NCBI RefSeq assembly: GCF_029633965.1
Contig: NZ_CP091277.1
Span: forward strand, 865,940 to 929,939
Direction of reading: 5' to 3'
Length of the DNA stretch: 64,000 nucleotides
Source of the DNA: Methanogenium sp. S4BF
GTDB taxonomy: Archaea > Halobacteriota > Methanomicrobia > Methanomicrobiales > Methanomicrobiaceae
Positions 50,371 to 60,060 of the stretch are shown piece after piece. Made by a program: the position numbers and the translations under genes. The first letter of the stretch is position 1. Each line of letters opens with the position of its first letter. The notes under the pieces are model-generated. The model was given only the letters and a program-made list of their open reading frames with translations, was not told where the DNA came from and made no database searches.

Positions 50371-51635
50371 AACAATCACCATATCCTGTCGAACAGACAC
50401 TTGGCATGCAGTATTATGTCTGTGACAATGAAGGCATCCAGGGTCTCTTACGCCAGGAAGCAGAAGACTTCATTGTGCATGAAATAAACAACCCGGTACA
50501 GTCATCCGGAAAATACCTGATCTGCAGTCTGGAGAAGAAAAACTGGGAGCTCCAGCGTGCGGTGAAGGAAATTGCCAAAATACTCGGCATCAGTCATCGC
50601 CGGATCTCGTGGGCAGGGACCAAAGACAAACATGCTGTCACCACCCAGCTGATATCCCTGTATGATATCGCAGAAACTGATATCGAAAATATCCACCTGA
50701 AGGACATTACCCTGACGCCGGTTGGCAGATCTGATCAGCAGTTATCACTGGGAGATCTGCAGGGAAACCGCTTTGAAATTACCCTGCGTTCATGCATCTC
50801 AGGCAACCTGACCGAGGCAGTCGCTCAGGCAGATTCCTGTGTCAAAACAGGAGTCCCCAATTATTTTGGAATTCAGCGGTTTGGTGTTCAACGACCGGTC
50901 ACTCATCTTGTGGGTAAACAGATTCTGCTCGAGGACTATAAAGAGGCAGTCAGGACATATGTGGGATTCCCTTCAGAAGGAGAGCCTGAGAGTGTTGCAA
51001 AAGCCCGGACGGATTATCTCTCAGACAATGATCCCAAAAAAGCCCTTGAAAATCTTCCGGTCCAGATGAGGTATGAACGCGCCATCCTCCATCACCTTGC
51101 AGAAAGGCCGGAAGACTATGAAGGTGCACTCAAACGTGTTCCCCCAAAGCTCCTCTCGATGTTTGTTTCAGCATATCAGTCATGGCTTTTTAACATGGGC
51201 CTTTCCCACAGAATTCAGATGGGGTACGCCTTGTCTGAACCGGCACCGGGAGACAGAATCCTGTTTCAGAACGGAAAAACTGACATCGTCGGGGAATCAA
51301 ACGCCGCCCAGGCAGCGGTGCTCATCAGACGGGGCCGTGCCCACATCTGCCTTGAGATGCCGGGTGAAAAGACCGTACCCACCGGGAGCCCGTCTGAACA
51401 GCACATATCCAGCCTGATGGAGGCAGACGGCATATCCTATGCATCATTCAGAAAAGCAGGGGAATTAACCGACATGTCATTTAAGGGGGCATTACGCATG
51501 ATCAGCGTCAGCACCACGGTTGAATCGGAGGTATGTGACGATATCGTGCGCCTCTCATTCTCACTTGGGCCGGGACAGTATGCAACCACCATCTGCAGGG
51601 AATATATGAAGGCTGATCCCGTCCGGATGATTTAA
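50367..51635 (+). CDS. truD: tRNA pseudouridine synthase TruD
   Basis: Modifies U13 of tRNA. Asp in GTKDKHAVTTQ is the nucleophile; NYFGIQRFG and the archaeal-length RNA-binding insert (about residues 150-330) are present; PVRMI at the end. 422 residues as usual in archaea. Confidence 0.95.
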   Translation: MKQSPYPVEQTLGMQYYVCDNEGIQGLLRQEAEDFIVHEINNPVQSSGKYLICSLEKKNWELQRAVKEIAKILGISHRRISWAGTKDKHAVTTQLISLYDIAETDIENIHLKDITLTPVGRSDQQLSLGDLQGNRFEITLRSCISGNLTEAVAQADSCVKTGVPNYFGIQRFGVQRPVTHLVGKQILLEDYKEAVRTYVGFPSEGEPESVAKARTDYLSDNDPKKALENLPVQMRYERAILHHLAERPEDYEGALKRVPPKLLSMFVSAYQSWLFNMGLSHRIQMGYALSEPAPGDRILFQNGKTDIVGESNAAQAAVLIRRGRAHICLEMPGEKTVPTGSPSEQHISSLMEADGISYASFRKAGELTDMSFKGALRMISVSTTVESEVCDDIVRLSFSLGPGQYATTICREYMKADPVRMI

Positions 51636-51654
51636 AAAAAGAACACGGAAAATC

Positions 51655-52440
51655 TCAGGGATACGCAGATACGGCATTAATTGCGTCGAAGAGATTCCCC
51701 ATCTCATCGACCAGTCCGATACTTTGTGCATAATCCCCGCGAATGGGGCGTGCGTCCTCTATTATCGAACGCTCAACTCCCCGCTGGGCAACCACATCAT
51801 CGATGAATATTTCAGAACTCTCGTTTACAAGCTCCTGAAGATATACCCGCTCGTCATCGGTGAGTCCCCGGTAGGGGGACGTAATATCTTTTTTATCACC
51901 GGATTTGAGCACATCGACAGAGACCCCTTCATCTTCGAGTGATTTACTGTAGTCAAAAATCGTCCATATAGTGCCGATACTGCCGGTCATCGTATCCGGA
52001 TTGGCATAGATAACATCAGCGTGGGAACTGATGTGATACGCAGCAGAGGTTGCGATATCCCCCATGGAAACAATGACAGGTTTCCGCTCTTTTGCATACT
52101 CAATATCACGGATGATTTCCTGCGCTGCAGCGGGAGAGCCTCCGGGACTGTTCACCCGGAGAACGATTCCCTCGACGAGCGGGTCGTCTGCCGACGCACG
52201 CAGTTCACGCCCGATATATTCACTTCCCGCATATCCGTTTCCATTTACATTCGCCGAAACAATGGTGCCTTCCACACGGATTACAGAGATGCTGAACTCT
52301 TCTGAGACCGTCCATACTGCAGCCATCACTATGGCTGCAAGAAGAAGTGCAGTAATTCCCCCCAGAAAAAAATATTTCAGCCAGCCACGGCGCATTTTTT
52401 TTCGGTTGATTCTGTCTACTTCACCCGCAAGCCAGCCCAT
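51655..52440 (-). CDS. sppA: Signal peptide peptidase SppA, S49 family
   Basis: Membrane-anchored serine protease. A single transmembrane helix (about residues 25-46) with an external catalytic domain: Ser in GDIATSAAYHISSHADV and Lys in SGDKKDITSPYRGLTDDE, as in short SppA of Bacillus and archaea. GSIGTIWTIFDYSKSL follows the Ser. 261 residues. ATG 52440 has GTGAGG 7 nt upstream. Confidence 0.93.
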   Translation of the reverse strand: MGWLAGEVDRINRKKMRRGWLKYFFLGGITALLLAAIVMAAVWTVSEEFSISVIRVEGTIVSANVNGNGYAGSEYIGRELRASADDPLVEGIVLRVNSPGGSPAAAQEIIRDIEYAKERKPVIVSMGDIATSAAYHISSHADVIYANPDTMTGSIGTIWTIFDYSKSLEDEGVSVDVLKSGDKKDITSPYRGLTDDERVYLQELVNESSEIFIDDVVAQRGVERSIIEDARPIRGDYAQSIGLVDEMGNLFDAINAVSAYP

Positions 52441-52453
52441 GGAATTTCCTCAC

Positions 52454-53131
52454 TCAATAGAGTATATCATACTCTGTAACCAGATTCTTTCCGCACATAT
52501 AATGGTTTTTCAGGCTCAGGTGAAACATTTCATCCACCGAATTGATATGCATGCCGCCGACAAGAGAAGGCGTATCAGCTCCACCGACAATAAACGGAAG
52601 ATGAATAAGACGCAATTCGTCCACAAGTCCGTTCTTAAACATATAATAATTCAGTGTCGGACCCCCTTCCACCATAAGTGTTCTGACATTGTATTGTTCA
52701 TACAGGAGGGTCATAAGAAGAGGATAGTCAATATCTTTTTTCCCTGCGACCAGCACATCAGCACCCTTCTTCCGGAGTGCTGCCACCCGCTCCGGAGGTG
52801 CCCCCTCAGACACCGCAATCACCGTCTGCGCATCAGGCCCCAGTACATTTGAATCAAGAGGAATATCGGCACCCCTGTTTGGGATGACGCGAATGGGATT
52901 CTTCCCTTCCGCAAGCCTGACCGTGAGCATCGAGTTATCAATCCTGATGGTATTGGAACCTACCATAATTGCATCATATTCGGCACGCGTCTTATGGAGC
53001 AGCACCTCTGTTTCCGGGTCCATAAACTGCATGAGAATCTTGCTTGATGCACCTTTCCAGAGCGTAAGTTTCCCATCGACAGTCATCTCTGACATAATAA
53101 GAACATGTGGCCGGGTTATCCGATTTATCAT
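52454..53131 (-). CDS. arfC: 2,5-diamino-6-ribosylaminopyrimidinone 5'-phosphate reductase
   Basis: NAD(P)H reductase of the archaeal riboflavin/F420 branch. HVLIMSEMTVDGKLTLWKG opens the RibD-C fold; YDAIMVGSNTIRIDNSMLTVR and TLMVEGGPTLNYYMFKNGLVDELRL are the family signatures. 225 residues. ATG 53131 follows GGGGTAATAT. Same strand as sppA but 13 bp apart without overlap. Confidence 0.9.
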   Translation of the reverse strand: MINRITRPHVLIMSEMTVDGKLTLWKGASSKILMQFMDPETEVLLHKTRAEYDAIMVGSNTIRIDNSMLTVRLAEGKNPIRVIPNRGADIPLDSNVLGPDAQTVIAVSEGAPPERVAALRKKGADVLVAGKKDIDYPLLMTLLYEQYNVRTLMVEGGPTLNYYMFKNGLVDELRLIHLPFIVGGADTPSLVGGMHINSVDEMFHLSLKNHYMCGKNLVTEYDILY

Positions 53132-53289
53132 ATATTACCCCAGTATATCTATTCTTAATCTGTATGTGCAATTAATGTAATTATACGATAGGGATACGGA
53201 CAGGAGATTCCCTTAACATCTGCATTCGTTGCAATATTGAGTATTAACAAAGAATTATACCCTTAATCTTCCCATCTGTGTATACGATA

Positions 53290-53934
53290 ATGAATATTAC
53301 AGCGCTTAGACCCCGTGCAATAAAAACCCTTGATCCTCTTGCACATGCCTGTGCAAAGACAGGGATTACCCCAAATCAACTGACATTGCTTGCAATCATA
53401 TCGGGTATTGCATGCGCTGTCCTCTATGCAAACAGGATGTTTGTCGCCGGAAGCATCATGCTCCTTGTTTCTGGCATCCTTGATCTTATTGATGGCGGTG
53501 TAGCACGGATTAATAACAAATCCAGCGGTTTTGGAGCAGTTTTTGACTGGATAGCCGACAAATATATCGATGCTCTTGCGCTGCTGGGAGTCGGAATGTC
53601 CGGTATTGCCATCATCTCGCATATAATTTCCGTGAATGGATTTCCCGCACATACCCTTGATTTTACGGTAGTTGCAATCGCCATCATCGGCTCTCTTATG
53701 AACACGTTTATAAAACCGGTAGTGTATGCTGAAATCGGGTATGATACCAGAGAGGATGGAAAAATCGCTGACCCCCTGGAAGGCATTGGTTTTTTTGGCC
53801 GCCCTGAAACCCTGATTATTCTCATCATCGGTGGATTCAGCGGATATATATGGATTTCAGCTATTATTGTCGCTCTCTGTACCAATTTATCAGCAATTCA
53901 GAGGATTATGTATCTTTACCGAACCATCCCCTGA
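53290..53934 (+). CDS. CDP-alcohol phosphatidyltransferase family protein
   Basis: Integral membrane enzyme that joins a CDP-archaeol-type lipid to an alcohol head group. The catalytic motif is intact: DLIDGGVARINNKSSGFGAV then FDWIADKYID (D-G-x2-A-R-x8-G-x3-D-x3-D). About five hydrophobic helices. Head group could be inositol phosphate, serine or glycerol phosphate. GTG 53278 is in frame; ATG 53290 is chosen. Its 3' end overlaps the archaeosortase gene on the other strand by 29 bp. Confidence 0.88.
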   Translation: MNITALRPRAIKTLDPLAHACAKTGITPNQLTLLAIISGIACAVLYANRMFVAGSIMLLVSGILDLIDGGVARINNKSSGFGAVFDWIADKYIDALALLGVGMSGIAIISHIISVNGFPAHTLDFTVVAIAIIGSLMNTFIKPVVYAEIGYDTREDGKIADPLEGIGFFGRPETLIILIIGGFSGYIWISAIIVALCTNLSAIQRIMYLYRTIP

Positions 53935-54715
53935 TTTCTCTGACAAATAAATCCACAATTCCAGCCATTTCTTCTCCAAGCCGGGGATTTATCCGGTACA
54001 GCATATACGCAATTGCAATAAACGCAAACAGTGCTCCGATTTCCGCAACAAAATTGTGCGCCCAGAAGAAACTCTCATAGCCCATCTCTCCGTTTGAGGC
54101 TATCTCCGGGAAATACGGGAACCACTGATCACCATAAGCCATGATAATAAAGGTATTTCGTAAGAGGTTTAGCACAAAAATCGCCGGCACGACAACAAGA
54201 AACGACAGAACTTTTTGCTTTACAGAAGACGGTATCGCCCAGGCAACACCCAGCATGATTGCCATGCCCTGAATACCGGTGCATGCGAGAATTATTTCTA
54301 CGCGATACACATCAGCCCTGAACATATTCCATTCAACCAGCTCATAGGGAAAACCAATTCCGGTAAACATCCATGCAAGCAGGTCAACATTTACCGCAAT
54401 AAGCCAGTCGGCAAGCGCCGGTATCAGCATGAAAGGAGCGAATATGACATATGCAATACCCGCCATCCGGCTCAGTGTGATGCTGAATTTATTCTCTTCA
54501 AGCAGTTTGGGGACGATGATTATCAGGAACGGTATGCCAAGGAAGGCGGCAACCGGGTACATAAAATTATTTGCAATAATATAATCCGGAAATTTTGCAA
54601 AAAGGACCCCGATAATACTGATCCAGCCGGCAATTGCAAAATATTTTCTGAAACCTGTGGGGAAGAGAAACAGAAAAAATGCAATAAAGGATATGAGAAC
54701 AAAAATCTCCTGCAT
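53906..54715 (-). CDS. artA: Archaeosortase A
   Basis: Multi-helix membrane transpeptidase that processes PGF-CTERM surface proteins and links them to lipid. The exosortase-type active site is visible: Cys in ILACTGIQGMAIM, Arg in LNLLRNTFIIMAYG, and His/Asn in FWAHNFVAEIG. 269 residues. No PGF-CTERM substrate is seen in this window. It is convergent with a CDP-alcohol phosphatidyltransferase, an enzyme type linked to ArtA function in haloarchaea. Confidence 0.88.
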   Translation of the reverse strand: MQEIFVLISFIAFFLFLFPTGFRKYFAIAGWISIIGVLFAKFPDYIIANNFMYPVAAFLGIPFLIIIVPKLLEENKFSITLSRMAGIAYVIFAPFMLIPALADWLIAVNVDLLAWMFTGIGFPYELVEWNMFRADVYRVEIILACTGIQGMAIMLGVAWAIPSSVKQKVLSFLVVVPAIFVLNLLRNTFIIMAYGDQWFPYFPEIASNGEMGYESFFWAHNFVAEIGALFAFIAIAYMLYRINPRLGEEMAGIVDLFVREIRGWFGKDT

Positions 54716-54820
54716 TACATTCCATTATCCATATACCTTGAAATAATTTTCACAATTTGAATTTCTGTGAAACACACATATTCCATATCTTAATCTGACT
54801 CTACATCCAATGAGTAACAG

Positions 54821-55138
54821 ATGAAGTTCTGTCCAAAATGTAAATCACTTATGATCTCTTCAGAAGGCCTTTTCCGGTGCAAAAAATGCGGTCATACTGA
54901 AGAACCGGGCGAAAATACAGAAAAGATGACAATTCGCAATAAACGGGTGGAGAAGGATATTGTCATCGTTGATGAAGCAGACGAAGTGAGGACGCTCCCC
55001 ACCGTCTCTGCAAAATGTCCGGAATGTGGCAATGACATCGCAGAATGGTGGCTTAGGCAGCTTCGGTCAGCAGATGAATCGGAGACACGGTTCTTCCGCT
55101 GCACCAAGTGCAAATTCACCTGGCGCGAATACGATTAA
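54821..55138 (+). CDS. tfs: Transcription factor S (TFIIS/RPB9-like)
   Basis: RNA polymerase cleavage factor. N-terminal zinc ribbon (FCPKCKSLM, RCKKCGHTE), C-terminal ribbon (KCPECGNDIAEWWLRQLRSAD, FRCTKCKFTWREYD) containing the acidic DE-type loop region (ADESETR). 105 residues, full length. Confidence 0.94.
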   Translation: MKFCPKCKSLMISSEGLFRCKKCGHTEEPGENTEKMTIRNKRVEKDIVIVDEADEVRTLPTVSAKCPECGNDIAEWWLRQLRSADESETRFFRCTKCKFTWREYD

Positions 55139-55164
55139 ATTAAAAAAATAAAATTTTTGCTTTT

Positions 55165-57228
55165 TTACAGCAGACCAGGTGCTGAAACCCGGAACTGCTG
55201 CCAGAGTACCCTTCCGATAACCCTGAAGGTGAAATCAAGTTCTTCAAAGCTTGGAATCGAGTGCTGGCGCAGGAGTTTTCTGCCCCGGTCCATCGAAGCT
55301 CCACCAAGAAGAGAACAGATAATACGCTTTTCGGTATTCCCGGAAAGTTTCAGGATCTGGTTGGCAAGCTGTTCTGATGACAGAATATTGTTCGGGAACC
55401 CTACGATAAAGCACATGTCCCAGAGATCGTCATGTTTGGCGAGAACCTCAAAGGTCTGTTCAAACCGGCGTTCTGATGCGTCACCCAACAGATCGACAGG
55501 ATTTCCTTTGTTCCAGAATTCAGGCAGGAATTCGTCCATCTCTGCAACAACGTCTGCGGGCAGGTCCACAATATCGATACCGTAGCGTTCTGCATAGTCG
55601 GATGACAGCACAGCAAATCCACCGGCGTTTGTGACGATAACAGCACGCGAGCCCTTCGGATATCTCTTGGGATGAGAGAGCATCTCAGCTGCAAGGAACG
55701 CCCCTGTCAGGGTATGGACGGCAAGGACACCGGACCGCCTGAACGCTTCCATATATACATCGTAGGAGCCGGAAAGGGATCCCGTATGGGAGGCTGCAGC
55801 CTGCGAACCACGGTGAGAAGAACCGGATTTAATGGCAATAATGGGTTTTGTCTTCGAAACCTCACTTGCAACCTTCATAAAGGCCTCTCCATCACTGATC
55901 TGCTCGATGTACATGATGATTGCCTTTGTATTGGGGTCACGCTCAACCCATCGCATGTAGTCAAAGAAGTTCAGATCAGACTGGTTTCCGACGGAAACGA
56001 CAGCGGAAAAGCCAATATCCTCAGAAAGACTCCAGTCCACAACGGTATTTACAATCGCACCACTCTGGGAAAGGAATGCAATATTGCCCGGACGGGGTGA
56101 CTGGTGCACATATGTTGTATCAAGGCCGCGGGGCGGAACAATGAGTCCCAGACAGTTAGGTCCGACAATGCGTGTGCCATACCTGTTGGCAATCGCAACA
56201 ACCCGCTCTTCAAGGGCTTTGCCGTCTTCACCCATCTCTTTGAATCCCGCAGTGATAACAACCGCCACCGTGACGCCTTTTTCACCACATTCTTCAACGA
56301 CCTGAGGCACATACATCGCAGGGACGGTGATGACCGCCATATCGACCGGTGCCGGAATATCTTTAATGGTCGGATACGCCTTCAGACCCTGAATGGTATC
56401 GCGCTTATTATTCACCGGATAGAGCTGACCGGGGAAATGAAGAAGATTATGCATCACCGCATATCCCATCTTTGTGGGGTCATCTGATGCACCGATGATG
56501 GCAACCGAACGGGGATTGAAGTATTCAAGAGGAACATCCGGACGTTCTGCCTTTTTCTCCACGGCCTTGCCATCCGTCATGATAACACGTGAATCGACAG
56601 CACAGGCGCCGGATTCATACAGACGTAATGGGTTGATGTCAAATTCCTTTACCTGCTCATTCTCCTCAAAGAACCGGCAGACATTCATAATTGCATTTAC
56701 CAGTGTCTCTTCATCTTTTGGTTTTGAACCACGGTATCCGGAGATCAGGGGATAACTTCTGATCTCTTTAACCATCGCCCTCACATCCTCCTCGGTTGTC
56801 GGAAGAATCCTGAGGGTCACATCCTTCATCAGCTCAACAAGCGTGCCGCCTGCGCCAAAGGTAATGACCTTGCCGAAGGTTGGATCGGTTTTTCCGCCGA
56901 TGATCAGCTCAAGACCGGGTTTTGCCTGTTCTTCGATGATAACCCCTTCAATTTTCGCCTTCGGGTTATATTCCTTGACACTTGTCACAATCCGGTTAAA
57001 AGCAGCCTGAGCACCTTCTTTTGTTCCGATACTGGTGACAACACCTCCGGAATCACTCTTATGAATAATCTGTGGTGAAACAATCTTCATCACAACAGGG
57101 AATCCAATACTTTCTGCAACATCTCCTGCTTCTTCTGCAGTGGTTACGATCTTAAACGCAGGTACAGGAACACCATACTTTCCAAGGATCTCATACCCTT
57201 CTGCTTCACTTAACATCCATTCCTTCAT
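55165..57228 (-). CDS. acd: ADP-forming acetate/acyl-CoA synthetase, fused beta-alpha order
   Basis: Makes ATP from acyl-CoA, ADP and phosphate, or runs in reverse. N-terminal half (about 1-230) is the ATP-grasp beta domain (VMKIVSPQIIHKSDSGGV, GAGGTLVELMKDVTLRI). C-terminal half (about 235-687) is the alpha domain (VAIIGASDDPTKMGYAV, LSQSGAIVNTVVDWS, AASHTGSLSGSYD with the phospho-His). This beta-first order is the reverse of the more usual alpha-beta fusion. ATG 57228 follows GTGAGG by about 10 nt. Its 5' end faces acs. Confidence 0.9.
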   Translation of the reverse strand: MKEWMLSEAEGYEILGKYGVPVPAFKIVTTAEEAGDVAESIGFPVVMKIVSPQIIHKSDSGGVVTSIGTKEGAQAAFNRIVTSVKEYNPKAKIEGVIIEEQAKPGLELIIGGKTDPTFGKVITFGAGGTLVELMKDVTLRILPTTEEDVRAMVKEIRSYPLISGYRGSKPKDEETLVNAIMNVCRFFEENEQVKEFDINPLRLYESGACAVDSRVIMTDGKAVEKKAERPDVPLEYFNPRSVAIIGASDDPTKMGYAVMHNLLHFPGQLYPVNNKRDTIQGLKAYPTIKDIPAPVDMAVITVPAMYVPQVVEECGEKGVTVAVVITAGFKEMGEDGKALEERVVAIANRYGTRIVGPNCLGLIVPPRGLDTTYVHQSPRPGNIAFLSQSGAIVNTVVDWSLSEDIGFSAVVSVGNQSDLNFFDYMRWVERDPNTKAIIMYIEQISDGEAFMKVASEVSKTKPIIAIKSGSSHRGSQAAASHTGSLSGSYDVYMEAFRRSGVLAVHTLTGAFLAAEMLSHPKRYPKGSRAVIVTNAGGFAVLSSDYAERYGIDIVDLPADVVAEMDEFLPEFWNKGNPVDLLGDASERRFEQTFEVLAKHDDLWDMCFIVGFPNNILSSEQLANQILKLSGNTEKRIICSLLGGASMDRGRKLLRQHSIPSFEELDFTFRVIGRVLWQQFRVSAPGLL

Positions 57229-57447
57229 TTATGCCATCCTCACGTATCAGAATATAACACTGATTTTCAGGGAATCATTACAACAAATGACGAATCCAAC
57301 TTCGTCACGTTTCTATCATTTTGTTTGATCGGCTCATACATATATGTTTGTAATAGTTAATCATGATAAATCCTGAAATTCGGGACAAAACAAAATGACT
57401 TTAATCATTGGAAGAAATTGAGTAGTGTTTCAGAAGCGTGATAATTC

Positions 57448-59343
57448 ATGACAAATTCTACGGAAACTCCCGGATTCACCCAAAAAGTGTATAAACCGGC
57501 CCCGGAATATCGAAACGACGCAAGAATTAAAGACTACGCCCTGTCATATGCAAACTTTGAGAAAGATCCTGAGGATTTCTGGAGGCGCGTTGCCTCAGAC
57601 CTGCTCTGGTTCAGACCATGGGACAAGGTCCAGGAATGGGAATATCCCCATGCAAAATGGTTTGTGAATGCAAAATGCAACATCACCTACAACTGTCTGG
57701 AACGTCATCTGAAGAACAACCGGCGAAATAAAGTAGCGTTGTTCTGGCACGGAGAAGACGGAACAGAGAAAATCTACACCTATGACCGGCTGCACAAAGC
57801 AGTCATGCAGTTTGCAAGTGCATTAAAGAACCTTGGTGTCGGGAAGGGGGATGTTGTATGCATTTACATGCCGACAGTTCCCGAACAGGTCATAGCAATG
57901 CTTGCCTGTGCACGTATCGGCGCGGTACATACCGTCGTATTCGCCGGATATGGCGCGTCGGCACTGAACCAGCGAATTGTCGGTTCAGGTGCAAAGGTGG
58001 TCATTACTGCAGACGCTTCCATGCGCAGGGGAAAAAGCATTCCGCTTAAGCCGATTGTCGAAGAGGCACTCATTCATGCACCCAGTGTCGAACGGGTGGT
58101 AGTCCTCCGCATCCAGGATCCTCCGACATGTCTTCTCGATGATTTTGAGGTCGATTTCTACGAGATCATGAAAAAGGCAGAGAAGAACTGCCCGCCTGAA
58201 GAGATGGATGCTGAGGATACCCTCTTCATTCTCTACACATCAGGCACAACCGGTGCGCCAAAAGGGATTGTCCACACCTGCGGAGGGTATATGGTCGGTG
58301 CGTATTACACCACCAAATATGTCCTGAATGTCAAGGATAACGACGTATACTGGTGCACCGCAGACCCGGGATGGATTACCGGACACACATATGCCATATA
58401 CGGGCCCCTCCTTCTGGGCTCAACGATATTCATGACGGAAAATACACCGGACTATCCCGATGTCGGCATATGGTGGCACCTGATTGAATCATACGGGATT
58501 AATGTCCTCTATACTGCACCGACCGCCATCCGGATGTTTATGCGATATGGTGAGGAGTGGCCAAATAAATATGATCTCAGCTCTCTCAGAATCCTTGCAT
58601 CAGTCGGTGAACCCCTCAATCCTGAAGCATTTGAGTGGTATTATAATGTGATCGGCAAACAGAGATGCCCCATCATTGATACATGGTGGCAGACAGAAAC
58701 CGGAAGTCATATGATCACCACGCTTGCCGGAGAGGAGATGAAACCCGGATATGCAGGAAAACCGATACCGGGAATCAAGGCAGATGTGGTCGATAAAGAA
58801 GGAAACCCTGTACCTCCCCACCAGGCAGGATATCTTGCAATCACATATCCCTGGCCATCAATGATGCGTCAGGTCCACAATGACGCCGAACGCTATCTGA
58901 CATACTGGAATTCAGGAAACCACCAGTATTACAGCACAAACGACCTCGCCATAAAAGATGACGACGGATACATCATGATCCTCGGACGGTCAGATGATCT
59001 TATTATCGTAAGCGGGCATAATATCGGAACAGCCGAGGTAGAAAGTGCACTGATATCCCATCATGCAGTAGCTGAAGCAGCAGCCATCGGAAAACCCGAC
59101 CCGGTGAAAGGAAACCTGGTGAAGGTATTTGTCATACTTATTGAAGGGACGGTCGTCACAGAGAAGCTGGTTCATGATCTCAAGTATCATGTCAGGCAGA
59201 CACTGGGGCCGATTGCAGTGCCTTCTGCAATTGAATTTGTTGATTCATTACCGAAGACCAGAAGCGGTAAAATTATGCGTCGTGTCCTGAAAGCAAAGGA
59301 AATGGGAATAGATCCGGGAGACATCTCAACACTGGATGAGTAA
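57448..59343 (+). CDS. acs: AMP-forming acetyl-CoA synthetase
   Basis: Activates acetate with ATP to acetyl-CoA. YTSGTTGAPKGIVHTCGGY is the P-loop, DTWWQTETGSHMIT the acetate-specific Trp/Glu motif (WWQTETG), and SVGEPLNPEAFEWYY the CoA region; the catalytic C-terminal Lys is in PKTRSGKIMRRVLK. 631 residues. Divergent from acd; the promoter of both lies within about 220 bp. GTGAT near 57440 may be its RBS. Confidence 0.94.
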   Translation: MTNSTETPGFTQKVYKPAPEYRNDARIKDYALSYANFEKDPEDFWRRVASDLLWFRPWDKVQEWEYPHAKWFVNAKCNITYNCLERHLKNNRRNKVALFWHGEDGTEKIYTYDRLHKAVMQFASALKNLGVGKGDVVCIYMPTVPEQVIAMLACARIGAVHTVVFAGYGASALNQRIVGSGAKVVITADASMRRGKSIPLKPIVEEALIHAPSVERVVVLRIQDPPTCLLDDFEVDFYEIMKKAEKNCPPEEMDAEDTLFILYTSGTTGAPKGIVHTCGGYMVGAYYTTKYVLNVKDNDVYWCTADPGWITGHTYAIYGPLLLGSTIFMTENTPDYPDVGIWWHLIESYGINVLYTAPTAIRMFMRYGEEWPNKYDLSSLRILASVGEPLNPEAFEWYYNVIGKQRCPIIDTWWQTETGSHMITTLAGEEMKPGYAGKPIPGIKADVVDKEGNPVPPHQAGYLAITYPWPSMMRQVHNDAERYLTYWNSGNHQYYSTNDLAIKDDDGYIMILGRSDDLIIVSGHNIGTAEVESALISHHAVAEAAAIGKPDPVKGNLVKVFVILIEGTVVTEKLVHDLKYHVRQTLGPIAVPSAIEFVDSLPKTRSGKIMRRVLKAKEMGIDPGDISTLDE

Positions 59344-59354
59344 TCAGGCAACCA

Positions 59355-59362
59355 TTTATATA
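59355..59362 (+). promoter_or_regulatory. TATA box of the TBP gene
   Basis: TTTATATA ends 26 bp before the TBP ATG; the sequence between is A/T and has no Shine-Dalgarno, so the transcript is probably leaderless. Confidence 0.55.
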
Positions 59363-59387
59363 CTTTTTAAATCCTTTTATATAATAC

Positions 59388-59948
59388 ATGAAGGGCAATC
59401 CAGAGGACTCTCTGAAAATAGAAAATATCGTCGCGTCTGCAAAAGTAGCAGAATCTCTTGATCTTCAGGTGATTTCATCTCAGATTAAAGATGCTGAATA
59501 CAATAAAAAACGGTTTCCCGGCGTTGTTCTCCGGATGCAGGATCCAAAGATAGCAGCGCTTGTCTTTGGTTCCGGCAAAGTCGTGCTTACCGGTGCAAAG
59601 AGTTTGGACAGCCTCTCAAGAGGTCTTGAAATACTTGGAGACAGACTGAGGGAGCTGAAAATTGATATTGCAGATGAACTGGAATATAAAGTTCAGAATA
59701 TTGTAACATCAGCAGATCTTGGAACACCGATTAACCTGAACAAAATCGCCGTTGGATTCAATCTTGACCGGATCGAATACGAACCGGAGCAATTCCCCGG
59801 ACTGGTCTACCGGCTTGAAGAACCAAAGGTGGTCGTTCTCCTGTTTGGATCAGGAAAACTGATTATCACCGGCGGAAAAGTAACAGAAGACGCCAAAATG
59901 GCAGTAAATAAAATATTATCTGACCTTACAAACCTGGGCCTGATTTAG
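59388..59948 (+). CDS. tbp: TATA-box-binding protein
   Basis: General transcription factor. Two direct repeats of the TBP fold: IVASAKVAESLDL / FPGVVLRMQDPKIAALVFGSGKVVLTGAK and IVTSADLGTPINL / FPGLVYRLEEPKVVVLLFGSGKLIITGGK. 186 residues with the usual lack of a long acidic tail. Confidence 0.95.
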   Translation: MKGNPEDSLKIENIVASAKVAESLDLQVISSQIKDAEYNKKRFPGVVLRMQDPKIAALVFGSGKVVLTGAKSLDSLSRGLEILGDRLRELKIDIADELEYKVQNIVTSADLGTPINLNKIAVGFNLDRIEYEPEQFPGLVYRLEEPKVVVLLFGSGKLIITGGKVTEDAKMAVNKILSDLTNLGLI

Positions 59949-60060
59949 GCTCGAATATTCTTCTTTTTTCATTTTCTTCACCAATATTAGTCTCAATGAT
60001 ACATACAACAATGTATTTATAGTATTTTGAATAATTAAAGTTGTATTCTCGGTGATAAAT

